Positions 35,201-44,614 are shown, counted from the stretch's first letter. The stretch: DNA of 64,000 nucleotides from Arcticibacterium sp964021845 (GCF_964021845.1 NZ_CAXHZC010000006.1:124001-188000); one strand, 5' to 3'. Program-made: numbers and translations. Notes: generated from the letters alone by a model not told the origin.

Positions 35201-36238
35201 ATGTTAGACAAGGAAACTCAAATATTAAATTTCATTCAGGAGAATCAAGCCGTTTCTTCTAAAGAGATTCATGAAGGTATTCCTTCTGAGTTTGGGTATG
35301 CCACCATAAAAAGAGCTCTTACCGATTTAAAGAAAAGGCAGTTCATTACCACCAAAGGACAAGGAAAAGGAACAACCTATTCAATAAGTCCCGCTTACGA
35401 AGTTTTAAAGCCGATAGACTTAGAAGAATACTTTTTAAAAGAGATTGATGACAGAAAGATTAAAGAATCCTTCAACCTTAACTTAATGCCTGATGTTCTT
35501 TCTACAATTAAACTATTCAGTTCTTCTGAGATAGAAAAACTGAAGAACTTACAGAATCTCTATACTCAAAAAGTAAAAGAACTCACTGAAACAGAATACA
35601 ACAAAGAATTAGAAAGGCTAGCGATAGACTTAAGTTGGAAATCTTCTCAAATAGAAGGAAACACTTATTCTCTTCTGGAAACCGAAAGATTGTTAAAAGA
35701 AAAAGAAACTGCCGCTGGCAAAACGAAAGACGATGCCACCATGCTTCTAAACCATAAGGAAGCCATAGACTTTATTGTAGCCGACCCAGCATACCTAAAC
35801 CCCTTAAGTTTGGCTAGAATAGAAGATATTCATAGTATTTTGATGAAGGAGCTGGGAATAGAAAGAAATATTCGGCTTAGACGCGTCGGTATTTCAGGCA
35901 CAAATTACACACCATTAGACAATGAATTCCAGATAAGAGAAGCTTTACAAGATATGTGCTATTTGATTAACAAAAAGCAATCTGTTTTTGAAAAAGCGTT
36001 CTTAGCTCTAGTACTAATTTCTTATATCCAAGGTTTTAACGATGGTAATAAAAGAACTGCAAGAATTCTGAGCAATGCAATCTTAATATTAAATAAACAC
36101 TGCCCCATTTCATTTAGAACTATTGACTCCATTACCTATAAAAAGGCCATGTTAGTTTTTTACGAGCAAAATAATGTAGCTCCGTTAAAAGATATTTTTA
36201 TTGGGCAATTTGAGTTTGCCGTTAAAACATATTTTTAA
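35201..36238 (+). CDS. Fic-domain protein with winged-helix N-terminus; catalytic His replaced by Gln
   Basis: 345 residues from the ATG at 35201. A longer TTG frame from 35123 starts inside a regulatory dyad and was rejected. Residues 1-65 form a winged helix-turn-helix (TQILNFIQENQAVSSKEIHEGI, then TIKRALTDLKKRQFITTKG). A Fic_N-like helical part carries an inhibitory-helix motif, S148-x-x-x-E152-G153 (SSQIEGN). The Fic core motif reads QGFNDGNKRTAR (277-288), where the usual first residue His is Gln (codon CAA). Fic enzymes AMPylate target proteins using that His, so this one may be inactive or use other chemistry. It is probably DNA-binding and autoregulated. Confidence 0.85.
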   Translation: MLDKETQILNFIQENQAVSSKEIHEGIPSEFGYATIKRALTDLKKRQFITTKGQGKGTTYSISPAYEVLKPIDLEEYFLKEIDDRKIKESFNLNLMPDVLSTIKLFSSSEIEKLKNLQNLYTQKVKELTETEYNKELERLAIDLSWKSSQIEGNTYSLLETERLLKEKETAAGKTKDDATMLLNHKEAIDFIVADPAYLNPLSLARIEDIHSILMKELGIERNIRLRRVGISGTNYTPLDNEFQIREALQDMCYLINKKQSVFEKAFLALVLISYIQGFNDGNKRTARILSNAILILNKHCPISFRTIDSITYKKAMLVFYEQNNVAPLKDIFIGQFEFAVKTYF

Positions 36239-36260
36239 GACAAATAAGATTCTGAAACAA

Positions 36261-36294
36261 AAAACGCCAATCCACAAAAGTAGATTGGCGTTTT
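36261..36294. terminator. bidirectional terminator between the Fic and peptidase genes
   Basis: Perfect 12-bp stem AAAACGCCAATC/GATTGGCGTTTT with a 10-base loop, and T runs on both strands. It lies 22 bp behind each of the two convergent stops. Confidence 0.88.
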
Positions 36295-36315
36295 AGGTAT
36301 AAAGTTATTAAAAGA

Positions 36316-38511
36316 TTACTTAGCTCCCGGAGGGCAATTCTCTTTCAAAAATTTGGTAAACATCGTGTTTAAATGAAGTGAAGTGCCTTCGCCTTCTCTT
36401 ATTCCGTGTGTACGGTTTGGGTATTCAAAAAACTGAAATTGCTTGTTATACTTTACCATTTCATTGATTAGCATTTCTGCATTTTGATAATGCACATTGT
36501 CATCACCACTTCCATGTATATAAAGTAACTTCCCCTTAAAACCCTGCACGTGATTTACAGGAGAACCTTCCACAAAACCAGCTAAATCTTCCGGCGGAAC
36601 GCCCATGTAACGTTCTTGATAAATATTATCATAAGTCAGTTGATTTCCTACGGCGGCCACCGCAATACCCGTTTGATAAATATCAGGATACTTGAAAAGT
36701 AAATTTAACGTAGTACTTCCTCCACCAGACCAGCCATGAACCGCTATTCTCTCAGAATCAATAAAGCTGTACTTCTTCATCAACTCTTGAGCGGCTTCTG
36801 CTTGGTCTTTGATGTTTATTATTCCAATATTCTTATAAATAGCCTTCCTCCAGGCTCTTCCTTTTGGTGCAGGAGAGCCCCTTCCGTCTACAGAAATATA
36901 GATATAGCCATCGTCCGCCATACTACCAATGTATTGACGATTTTTTCCTGTAGCATAGTTGTCTAAAGCCGTTTGGTTGGCCGGCTCGGCGTAAACATAA
37001 AAAACAGTTGGGTACTTCTTAGTTGGGTCAAAATTTGTTGGCAAAGCCATCCAACCTTGAATATCAACTCCGCTTGCCGTTTTAACTTCTACAAATTCAA
37101 TATTAGATGCCTCCTTTTTAGCAGGGTCTATTTTGCTGTTTACGCCATTTGCGTCATCCAATGCTTTATGGTCTGGCAGTGTCACCCACTCCCTCACAGG
37201 GTAAGTGTAGTGGTTATGAAATAAATGGCTCGCAAACTTTCCATTGGCAGACAATTCATAAGAATTTGTCCCCTCTTGGTTTATTGGTGTAATACGTTCT
37301 GCTTTACCTTTGCTGCCTACTGACACTCTGTAAAGGTACCTTTGCATGGCGTTGTCAGGCGAAGCTGTGAAATACACAAAGTCAGTATTTTCGTCATACA
37401 TCAGCGGGTCTATCACATCATAATTACCATCCGTAACTAAGGACACATTCCTACCATCTCTTGAAATTTTATAAAGGTGATTCCAACCATCTTTCTCACT
37501 TACCCAAAGAAACTCTCTTCCGTCATTTATCCATTCCCAGCCAGCAGGGTTATCGTCATGCCAAATGGTACGCACATCTACCCAAGCTTCGTCTGTTTCT
37601 TCAAAAATGGTTTTAGCCTCACCACTTTTCACATTAGCATACATGATTTTAGACACTTGCTGCTTTCTGTCAAGCTGCTGCACCATTAATTCTTGAGAGT
37701 TTCCTGCCCACTCCATTCTAGGTATATAATGTTGCTTGTTGTCACCAGGAATATTCATCCACTTAGTTTTCCCCTTTTTTACATCCATCACGCCTATTCT
37801 ACAAGCAGACGGGTCTTCACCTACTTTAGGGTATTCTATCGGAATCACTTTTGAATAAATATCTTCGGTATTATTAATCATATTAAAATACTTAATACCA
37901 GAAGCATCCAGCTGCCAATAAGCTATTTTCTTGCTATCAGGACTCCATCTAAAACCGTCATAACAGCTTAGCTCTTCTTCATAAGCCCAGTCAAAAGTTC
38001 CATTAATAAGTTTTGGCCGACCGTCCGTTTTAGTCAATTGCTTAATTTTCCCTGAAGCTAAATCTTCTACATAAATGTTTCTTTGACTCACATAAGCTGC
38101 TTTTTGACCGTCAGGCGAAATTTTGGCAAACATTAAAGTTGCCTCTGGCAAAGATTTACCCAATTGCTTTAGTTCATTGCTTTGCAAATTCAAAATCCAA
38201 TAATCGCCACGGGTTTCATATCGCCAAACTTTCTTTGAATTAGTGAAAATCAAAAGTTGGTTTTGGTCTGGCGTAAAAACAAAATTTTTCAATTCCAAAG
38301 GCTCTGATTGACCTTTGGGTATAAATCTGTCGGCTGTAATTACTGGGGTATATTCTTGTGTTTTGAGGTCAAATTTCACTATTGCTCCCTCATTCTCTAG
38401 GTAGTAGGCATCTCCCTCTGGTGTCCATTTGGTACCGCTTCCTGGCTGAGCGTAAAGTTCTAAATTACAAAATATTAAAAATAGAAAAAGTCCTAAAAAC
38501 TTTGATTTCAT
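36316..38511 (-). CDS. S9 family prolyl oligopeptidase, DPP-IV-like
   Basis: 731 residues. A signal peptide (about 1-21) is followed by a DPP-IV N-terminal beta-propeller (about 60-440; DGFRWSPDSKKIAYWQLD with the preceding WAYEEELSC, the double-Glu motif that binds the substrate amino terminus). The alpha/beta hydrolase domain has nucleophile Ser in VHGWSGGGSTT, Asp in HGSGDDNVH and His in PNRTHGIREG. It should cut X-Pro dipeptides from periplasmic peptides. No cofactor or partner genes are adjacent. Confidence 0.93.
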   Translation of the reverse strand: MKSKFLGLFLFLIFCNLELYAQPGSGTKWTPEGDAYYLENEGAIVKFDLKTQEYTPVITADRFIPKGQSEPLELKNFVFTPDQNQLLIFTNSKKVWRYETRGDYWILNLQSNELKQLGKSLPEATLMFAKISPDGQKAAYVSQRNIYVEDLASGKIKQLTKTDGRPKLINGTFDWAYEEELSCYDGFRWSPDSKKIAYWQLDASGIKYFNMINNTEDIYSKVIPIEYPKVGEDPSACRIGVMDVKKGKTKWMNIPGDNKQHYIPRMEWAGNSQELMVQQLDRKQQVSKIMYANVKSGEAKTIFEETDEAWVDVRTIWHDDNPAGWEWINDGREFLWVSEKDGWNHLYKISRDGRNVSLVTDGNYDVIDPLMYDENTDFVYFTASPDNAMQRYLYRVSVGSKGKAERITPINQEGTNSYELSANGKFASHLFHNHYTYPVREWVTLPDHKALDDANGVNSKIDPAKKEASNIEFVEVKTASGVDIQGWMALPTNFDPTKKYPTVFYVYAEPANQTALDNYATGKNRQYIGSMADDGYIYISVDGRGSPAPKGRAWRKAIYKNIGIINIKDQAEAAQELMKKYSFIDSERIAVHGWSGGGSTTLNLLFKYPDIYQTGIAVAAVGNQLTYDNIYQERYMGVPPEDLAGFVEGSPVNHVQGFKGKLLYIHGSGDDNVHYQNAEMLINEMVKYNKQFQFFEYPNRTHGIREGEGTSLHLNTMFTKFLKENCPPGAK

Positions 38512-38598
38512 AGATGTTACGTTGATAAGTTAATGGCACAAAACTAATAAAATAAGGCTCAATTCTGATGTCTTATTGATTGCCACTGAAACAATTGG

Positions 38599-38628
38599 TT
38601 TGTAATTTAATCAGAATAACTATTTTTG
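38599..38628 (+). promoter_or_regulatory. Bacteroidota-type promoter of the pnt operon
   Basis: TTTG at 38599-38602 (-33 element) and TATTTTTG at 38621-38628 (-7 element, consensus TAnnTTTG) are separated by 18 bases. The ATG of pntAA follows 37 bp later. Confidence 0.6.
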
Positions 38629-38665
38629 GGGTCATAACAGAACCACCTTACAAGGAAACCTAACA

Positions 38666-39793
38666 ATGCGAATAGCAGTTTTAAAAGAAACAAAGGCCTA
38701 CGAAAACCGAGTAGCCCTTACCCCGGATGTTGTAAAATCTCTAGTTAAAAAGGGCTTTGACGTATGCGTTGAAACAGGCTCTGGATTAAAATCCTCCTTT
38801 TCTGACCAAGGATATACAGATGCAGGTGCAAGTATTGCAAAAAATACAAAAGAAGCCTGTCAATCTGATATAATCTTAAAGGTAAACGCCTTTACGGCAG
38901 AAGAGGTAAGCATGTTCCCAGATGCTTCGGTATGCATGTCGTTTATGTATGCTTACACCATTCCTGAAGTTTTAGAAGTGATGAAAAAGAAAAACATCTC
39001 TTCATTTTCTATGGATGCGGTGCCGCGTATTTCAAGAGCACAAAAAATGGATGCCTTGAGCTCTCAAGCCAACCTTGCTGGATACAAAACGGTGCTTCTT
39101 GGAGCAAATGCTCTAGGAAAGATTTTCCCATTAATGATGACAGCCGCAGGTACCATCACACCTTCTAAAGTTCTAATATTTGGTGCAGGAGTAGCAGGCT
39201 TACAGGCCATTGCTACCGCCAAAAGATTAGGTGCTGTGGTAGAGGTAACCGATGTGCGTCCAGAAACCAAAGAGCAAGTAGAATCTCTCGGTGGTCGATT
39301 CTTAACCGTAGAAGGTGTAGAAGGCGTCAAAGTAGAGGGAGGATACGCCAAAGAGGTATCTGCAGAGTTTTTGCAAAAACAAAAAGAGCTTATCCAAGAA
39401 AAAATCAAAGAGGCCGATATAGTAATAACCACGGCATTGGTGATTGGTAAAAAAGCTCCAGTTTTGGTAACAGAAGAAATGGTAAAATCTATGAAAACGG
39501 GTGCCGTTATTGTAGATATGGCTGTAGAGTCTGGAGGAAACTGCGAAATAGCCGAAATGAATAAAACTGTGGTGAAACATGGTGTTACCATTATAGGCGA
39601 ATCTAATTTACCATCATTACTTCCAATAAATGCTAGTCAGCTTTACGCTACTAACATTAGTACTTTACTACTTCACTTGGCAGACAAAGATGCTTTCAAG
39701 TGGGAAATGGAAGAAGAAATAACCAAGGGTTCTCTTATCACGCATAAGGGTGAGATAGTCCATGGCTTTACGAAACAAATTTTAGGAATTTAA
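38666..39793 (+). CDS. pntAA: NAD(P) transhydrogenase subunit alpha, NAD-binding part
   Basis: 375 residues. The N-terminus is MRIAVLKETKAYENRVALTPDVVKSLVKKGF, shared by alanine dehydrogenase and transhydrogenase. NAD binds at VLIFGAGVAGLQAIATAKRLGAVVEVTDVRPETKEQVESLGG. The protein is domain I of the proton-translocating transhydrogenase, which links the proton gradient to NADPH formation. In this organism the enzyme is split over three genes: this one, then the small membrane gene pntAB and pntB. The end of the protein is followed by a short tandem repeat before pntAB. Confidence 0.94.
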   Translation: MRIAVLKETKAYENRVALTPDVVKSLVKKGFDVCVETGSGLKSSFSDQGYTDAGASIAKNTKEACQSDIILKVNAFTAEEVSMFPDASVCMSFMYAYTIPEVLEVMKKKNISSFSMDAVPRISRAQKMDALSSQANLAGYKTVLLGANALGKIFPLMMTAAGTITPSKVLIFGAGVAGLQAIATAKRLGAVVEVTDVRPETKEQVESLGGRFLTVEGVEGVKVEGGYAKEVSAEFLQKQKELIQEKIKEADIVITTALVIGKKAPVLVTEEMVKSMKTGAVIVDMAVESGGNCEIAEMNKTVVKHGVTIIGESNLPSLLPINASQLYATNISTLLLHLADKDAFKWEMEEEITKGSLITHKGEIVHGFTKQILGI

Positions 39794-39820
39794 GGTGCCT
39801 GATGTTAGGTGCCGAATGTT
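39793..39820 (+). repeat. 14-bp tandem pair between pntAA and pntAB
   Basis: AGGTGCCTGATGTT is followed at once by AGGTGCCGAATGTT (three differences), and the next 40 bases contain AACATC, AACATC, GCATC and ACATC in the inverse sense, so the spacer can fold. The 81-bp spacer is otherwise without features. Confidence 0.5.
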
Positions 39821-39874
39821 CCTCAAAGCAACATCAAACATCTAGCATCCCACATCTGTCAAAAAATAATTATT

Positions 39875-40165
39875 ATGACAACAGAATCACTAATCATTCT
39901 CTTTTACATTTTGGTTTTGGCCAGTTACTTAGGTTTTGAGTTAATCACCAAAGTTCCGCCAACACTTCATACGCCGCTAATGTCAGGGTCAAATGCTATC
40001 TCTGGTATTACCATGGTAGGAGCTATTTTGGCCTGTAATGAATTAGGCTATACTACATTCAGCAAATGGCTGGGCATGCTAGCCTTAGTATTAGCCACCA
40101 TTAACGTGGTAGGTGGATACACCGTAACCGATAGGATGCTTAAAATGTTTAAAAAGAAAAAATGA
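39875..40165 (+). CDS. pntAB: NAD(P) transhydrogenase subunit alpha, membrane part
   Basis: 96 residues with three membrane helices. The family-typical segment HTPLMSGSNAISGITMVGAI is present at about residues 29-48. The start at MTTESLIILFYI was preferred over an ATG 22 codons upstream because the upstream codons lie in the repeat-containing spacer and are not hydrophobic. It forms half of the proton channel with PntB. The next gene begins 49 bp later. Confidence 0.93.
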   Translation: MTTESLIILFYILVLASYLGFELITKVPPTLHTPLMSGSNAISGITMVGAILACNELGYTTFSKWLGMLALVLATINVVGGYTVTDRMLKMFKKKK

Positions 40166-40214
40166 GGTTAATGGTTTAAGGTAAAACTTAAAACCAAACG
40201 AAAAAGAATAGATA

Positions 40215-41600
40215 ATGAATATATATATACAAATCGCTTACCTGGTAGCCTCTATACTCTTTATTATAGGCATCAAAAAAATGGGTAAAACGAAAGAAGC
40301 CCGTACAGGAAATCAATTGTCTTCACTAGGAATGCTGATAGCTGTATTGGCTACAGTAGTGCAAGTTGAAGCCGTCTCGTTAGTAGAAATTTTAATTTGT
40401 GTGGTTATTGGTTCTGCCATCGGCTTATTTATCGCTTTTAAGGTAGAAATGACCCAAATGCCAGAAATGGTAGCCCTATTTAATGGTTTTGGTGGGCTTG
40501 GTTCATTGGCTGTGGCTTTATCATTTTATTGGTTAAACTCTCAAGAGTTAAATTTAACTGTTGATGCCATTACTGGGACAAGTACAGCACTCAGTATTTT
40601 TATTGGAGGTTTAACCTTTACTGGTTCTATCATTGCCTTTTTAAAGCTGAACGGAAAAATTTCTGGTAAGCCTATCACATTTGGCGGTCAGCATTTATTA
40701 AACCTCATTTTGTTGATTTTAGCCATAGTAGCCTCTGTCTTCGCTATAATCTATCAGATAGATTCTACTTATGTTTTTGCTTTGGTTGCTTTATCTCTAA
40801 TTCTAGGAATCTTAACTGTTTTACCAATTGGGGGAGCAGATATGCCCGTAGTAATTTCATTACTTAACTCTTATTCTGGAATGGCTGCCTGTGCCACAGG
40901 TTTTGTTTTAAATAACAATGTCCTTATAGTTTCAGGTGCTTTAGTGGGTGCTTCAGGAATTATCTTGACGCAAATCATGTGTAAAGCCATGAACAGGTCA
41001 CTTGTCAATGTACTCTTAGGAGGTTTTGGTCAAACTGTAAGTGCCGACGGTGGCGATGCCGATGAAATTCAAGTGAAAGAAGTAGGTGTAGAAGAAGCGG
41101 CTATGCTTTTTGATTCTGCATCTTCTGTCATTGTAGTTCCAGGTTATGGTATGGCAGTGGCACAAGCTCAGCACGTTATTCGTGAGTTAGCAGAGCAGTG
41201 CGAAAAAAGAAATATTGAATTCCGTTTTGCCATTCACCCAGTGGCTGGTCGTATGCCAGGTCACATGAACGTACTTTTGGCTGAAGCCAATATTTCTTAC
41301 GACAAATTGATAGAAATGGACGAAATCAACGGCGATTTCCAAAACACTGATTTAGTATTTGTGGTAGGGGCCAATGACGTAGTTAACCCGGCCGCCAGAG
41401 AAAACCCTCAAAGTCCTATATACGGTATGCCAATCTTAGATGCTGATAAGGCTAGAACCGTAATAGTGAGTAAGAGAAGTATGGGTAAAGGTTATGCTGG
41501 TGTTCAAAACGAACTATTCGGTTATGACAACTGCCTAATGCTCTTTGGTGATGCTAAATCAACTATTGGTAAGTTAGTTGGTGAAATGAAAGAAATGTAA
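40215..41600 (+). CDS. pntB: NAD(P) transhydrogenase subunit beta
   Basis: 461 residues. About eight to nine membrane helices (residues 5-265) are followed by the NADP-binding domain III with VVPGYGMAVAQAQHVIREL, HPVAGRMPGHMNVLLAEANISYD and VVGANDVVNPAAR, all diagnostic. The domain binds NADP(H) at the membrane face and receives hydride from PntAA. With the two preceding genes it completes a transhydrogenase that supplies NADPH in an aerobic organism. Confidence 0.96.
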   Translation: MNIYIQIAYLVASILFIIGIKKMGKTKEARTGNQLSSLGMLIAVLATVVQVEAVSLVEILICVVIGSAIGLFIAFKVEMTQMPEMVALFNGFGGLGSLAVALSFYWLNSQELNLTVDAITGTSTALSIFIGGLTFTGSIIAFLKLNGKISGKPITFGGQHLLNLILLILAIVASVFAIIYQIDSTYVFALVALSLILGILTVLPIGGADMPVVISLLNSYSGMAACATGFVLNNNVLIVSGALVGASGIILTQIMCKAMNRSLVNVLLGGFGQTVSADGGDADEIQVKEVGVEEAAMLFDSASSVIVVPGYGMAVAQAQHVIRELAEQCEKRNIEFRFAIHPVAGRMPGHMNVLLAEANISYDKLIEMDEINGDFQNTDLVFVVGANDVVNPAARENPQSPIYGMPILDADKARTVIVSKRSMGKGYAGVQNELFGYDNCLMLFGDAKSTIGKLVGEMKEM

Positions 41601-41688
41601 AAACAAATTCAATGTCTTGATTTAAAGGTTATAACATACAATCGAAGTTTTAGCTAACTTTGTGTATCAAACTTTTAAATCAAGACAA

Positions 41689-42291
41689 ATGAAAATAGCC
41701 CTTATTCTTATCGCTTTGGTGCTCATAGGCCTCCTTGCCATGAACTTTACCACCATCAAAAATTTATTATCCAACAAAAAAGAAGTGGCTACCCTACCAG
41801 AAAATGTAGAAGTTTTAGGTTCTTTTTATGACTTTAAAATGAAGTCATTGACTGGCCAGGAGATTGATTTGTCACAATACAAAGGAAAAAAAGTAGTGGT
41901 AATGAATGTTGCCTCTAAATGTGGTTACACACCGCAATATGCCGACTGGCAAAAATTTCATAAAGAACATGGCGAAGACATTATAGTCCTAGGTTTTCCA
42001 GCCAATAATTTTGGGGCACAAGAGTCAGGAACAAATGATGAAATAGCTTCTTTTTGTCAATTAAATTACGGCGTAGAGTTCCAGATGTTTGAAAAAATAG
42101 ATGTAATTGGGGAAAACCAGCATCCACTCTTTCAATGGTTAAGCAAAAAAGATTTAAACGGCTGGAATGATAAAGCCCCAACCTGGAACTTCTGTAAATA
42201 CGTAATTAACGAAGAGGGTAAAGTAACTCATTTCTTTGCTTCTAAAATAAAACCAGAAGACGCAGAATTTAAAGCTGCTGTTGGACTTTAA
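41689..42291 (+). CDS. glutathione peroxidase-family thiol peroxidase
   Basis: 200 residues. The N-terminal helix (MKIALILIALVLIGLLAMNF) is a membrane anchor or signal. The peroxidatic Cys is in NVASKCGYTPQY, and a second Cys in ASFCQLNYGVEFQ is at the place of the resolving Cys of plant-type, thioredoxin-dependent enzymes. The active-site Trp is in WNFCKYVINEEG. The usual Gln of NQFG is Asn here (ANNFGAQE), a variant noted for checking. It reduces hydrogen or lipid peroxides at the envelope. A TAACTTTG box lies at 41655-41662 without a clear -33 partner. The short start at 41689 was chosen because it begins the hydrophobic leader. Confidence 0.9.
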   Translation: MKIALILIALVLIGLLAMNFTTIKNLLSNKKEVATLPENVEVLGSFYDFKMKSLTGQEIDLSQYKGKKVVVMNVASKCGYTPQYADWQKFHKEHGEDIIVLGFPANNFGAQESGTNDEIASFCQLNYGVEFQMFEKIDVIGENQHPLFQWLSKKDLNGWNDKAPTWNFCKYVINEEGKVTHFFASKIKPEDAEFKAAVGL

Positions 42292-42315
42292 GCTTTCTGA
42301 CCTTAATCTTAATTT

Positions 42316-43194
42316 ATGTCTCCTTGGATTTCTGCCGCTCGGCCACGAACACTTCCTTTAGCACTTTCATGTATACTAATGGGTAGCTTTTTAGCTGCTT
42401 ATGCGGGTGCGTTTGATTGGATTATTTTCGGATTAGCTTGCCTAACCACCATTTTACTTCAAGTACTTTCTAATTTTGCCAACGACTATGGCGACACCCA
42501 AAACGGTGCCGATTCTTCTGAAAGAGTTGGACCGGCTAGAGCTGTTCAAACAGGAGAAATTTCTGGTCAAAGTATGTTTAGAGCAATTGTAGTTTTTGGA
42601 GTGCTCTCTTTAGTCTCCGGAATTGCTTTACTCTACTATTCTTTCAAATCAGCGGACTCTTCCTTATTCATCGGCTTCTTAGGACTTGGCCTACTGTGTA
42701 TTTTAGCCGCCTATACCTATACAGCAGGAAAAAAGCCTTACGGTTATGCAGGTCTTGGAGACATTTCCGTTTTGTTGTTTTTCGGTTTGGTTGGTGTCTT
42801 AGGAAGCAATTTTCTTTTTACGCTGTCATTTGACATCTACAATGTTCTTCCTGCCTTAAGCTGCGGTCTTTTAGCCACCGGTGTTTTAAACCTCAATAAC
42901 ATTAGAGATATCAAATCTGATATTGCCGCCGGCAAAATGACAATTCCTGCCAGACTGGGAAGAGAAAAAGGCCTTATTTATCATAGCTTTTTATTAGGTC
43001 TAGCTCTCATTCTTATTGTAGTTTTTGTAATCCTTAAAAGTGACATCTCCTTCTGGTTTTTACTCAGTTTTCCACTTTTTGCGTTTAATGTTATCCGTGC
43101 CTTCAAACTTCCAAATCCAGATACTCTTTTAAGGCAATTGGCACTTTCAACCCTGTTTTTTGTTCTATTATTCGGGGTTTCGGTACTATTTTAA
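42316..43194 (+). CDS. menA: 1,4-dihydroxy-2-naphthoate polyprenyltransferase
   Basis: 292 residues with about eight to nine membrane helices. The N-terminal WISAARPRTLPLALS and the prenyl-diphosphate-binding NFANDYGDTQNGADSSERVGPARAV are typical of MenA, as is the second Asp-rich region NNIRDIKSDIAAGKMTIPARLG. It attaches the isoprenoid chain in menaquinone synthesis, the quinone used by Bacteroidota respiration. It is located 24 bp behind the glutathione peroxidase gene and may share its transcript. Confidence 0.95.
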   Translation: MSPWISAARPRTLPLALSCILMGSFLAAYAGAFDWIIFGLACLTTILLQVLSNFANDYGDTQNGADSSERVGPARAVQTGEISGQSMFRAIVVFGVLSLVSGIALLYYSFKSADSSLFIGFLGLGLLCILAAYTYTAGKKPYGYAGLGDISVLLFFGLVGVLGSNFLFTLSFDIYNVLPALSCGLLATGVLNLNNIRDIKSDIAAGKMTIPARLGREKGLIYHSFLLGLALILIVVFVILKSDISFWFLLSFPLFAFNVIRAFKLPNPDTLLRQLALSTLFFVLLFGVSVLF

Positions 43195-43202
43195 CCAATT
43201 TT

Positions 43203-43239
43203 TAAGATTTCATACCACTTTTATCTTTTTGAAATCTTA
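43203..43239 (+). terminator. hairpin behind menA, overlapping a possible promoter
   Basis: TAAGATTTCA and TGAAATCTTA form a perfect 10-bp stem with a 17-base loop, 8 bp behind the menA stop. TAATTTTG at 43238-43245 fits the -7 consensus for the next gene, so the hairpin and the promoter touch. Confidence 0.5.
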
Positions 43240-43269
43240 ATTTTGACATATACCTTTTCTAATAAAAAA

Positions 43270-44604
43270 ATGAAATTAAGATTACTACCTTTCCTACTTC
43301 TCATTGTATCTATCTCTTATGGTCAGCAAACTGCCGCTGATTATTTTGAACAGGGCGTTAACAAAACTAAAGTTGGAAACTTTACTGGAGCACTTTCAGA
43401 CTTCAGCAGAGCCATTTCAATGAACCCAGAAAACTCTCAAAGTTATTATAACCGTGGCTTGGCAAAACAAGCATTAAAAGACCACCGTGGAGCCATACAA
43501 GATTTTGATAGAGCAGCGAGTCTAAACCCTCGTGAGCCAATGGCTTATCTTTATAGAGGTATTAGTAAAACCGAACAAGGTGAGCCAAGAGCTGCAGTTC
43601 AAGATTTCAACAGATGTATTGAATTAAACGCTGAAGATTCTTACGCATACCTGCAAAGAGGTTTTACACTTAGCAAGTTAGACGAATATAGAAGTGCTAT
43701 ATCTGACTTCAATAGAGTTATTGAACTTAACAGTGATAAAAGCAGCATGTACCAAGCTTTCTTTTCAAGAGGTTTATGCAAATCTAAACTAGGCGATTTC
43801 AAAGGCAGTATATCAGATTACTCTAAGTCTATTGATATCAACCCGAAACGTTCTCAAACATTCGCCGAAAGGGGTTTTGCAAATGTACAAGTTGGAGAAT
43901 TTGCTCAGGCCGTTTCTGATTATAATGAAGCTTTAGATTTAAACCCACAAGATGCAGATGCATTTTATTACAGAGGCTTTGCAAAAGCTAAATCGGGAGA
44001 TTACACAGGTGCCAAAACTGACTTTGATGCTTCATTAAGATTAGAACCAACTAATATCAAAGCTTTATATGGCCGAGGGTTTGCTTACACCAAACTTAAC
44101 AACCAAAGAGCTGCTATTCAAGACTTAACAAAATCAATAGAATATAACAATCCAGGTTTAGAATCTAAGTTCGAATATTCTCCAAACATGCCAGAAAAGA
44201 AATTGGCATCATTAAGAAACGCGGTTTCAGACGAAATACAAATCAGCACGTTTTCTGAAAACAGATCTGATGCATACTACTTAAGAGGTATTGCAGAGTT
44301 TAAAAGTGGACATAGTAAAGACGCTTTATCTAACCTTAGCACTGCCATCGATTTAAACCCTACCATGGCTCCTGCTCACTTTGCACGTGGTTTGGTTCGT
44401 TCAGCGGAAGGTTTGCAGCGTGAAGCCATCATTGATTTAACAAATGCTATCGACCTAAACGAATTCTATAAAGAAGCTTATTACGTTAGAGGTTTAATAG
44501 AACACGCTCTTGGCGACTCCGACAAAGGTTGTTTTGACCTTAGTAAATCAGGCGAACTAGGTTATGTAAAGGCCTATGAAGTTATAAAGTATTATTGTAA
44601 TTAA
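43270..44604 (+). CDS. secreted TPR-repeat protein
   Basis: 444 residues. The first 19 residues are a signal peptide (MKLRLLPFLLLIVSISYGQ). The rest is almost entirely tetratricopeptide repeats of the form AxxDFxxAIxLNPxxxxxYxxRGxxK, about ten in number, with one irregular insert at about residues 300-330 (GLESKFEYSPNMPEKKLASLRN). TPR solenoids hold proteins together; the partner is unknown. The start begins the signal peptide; an ATG nine codons upstream was rejected. The gene is 10 bp upstream of the next one and forms a pair with it. Confidence 0.88.
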   Translation: MKLRLLPFLLLIVSISYGQQTAADYFEQGVNKTKVGNFTGALSDFSRAISMNPENSQSYYNRGLAKQALKDHRGAIQDFDRAASLNPREPMAYLYRGISKTEQGEPRAAVQDFNRCIELNAEDSYAYLQRGFTLSKLDEYRSAISDFNRVIELNSDKSSMYQAFFSRGLCKSKLGDFKGSISDYSKSIDINPKRSQTFAERGFANVQVGEFAQAVSDYNEALDLNPQDADAFYYRGFAKAKSGDYTGAKTDFDASLRLEPTNIKALYGRGFAYTKLNNQRAAIQDLTKSIEYNNPGLESKFEYSPNMPEKKLASLRNAVSDEIQISTFSENRSDAYYLRGIAEFKSGHSKDALSNLSTAIDLNPTMAPAHFARGLVRSAEGLQREAIIDLTNAIDLNEFYKEAYYVRGLIEHALGDSDKGCFDLSKSGELGYVKAYEVIKYYCN

Positions 44605-44614
44605 TTTATATAAG

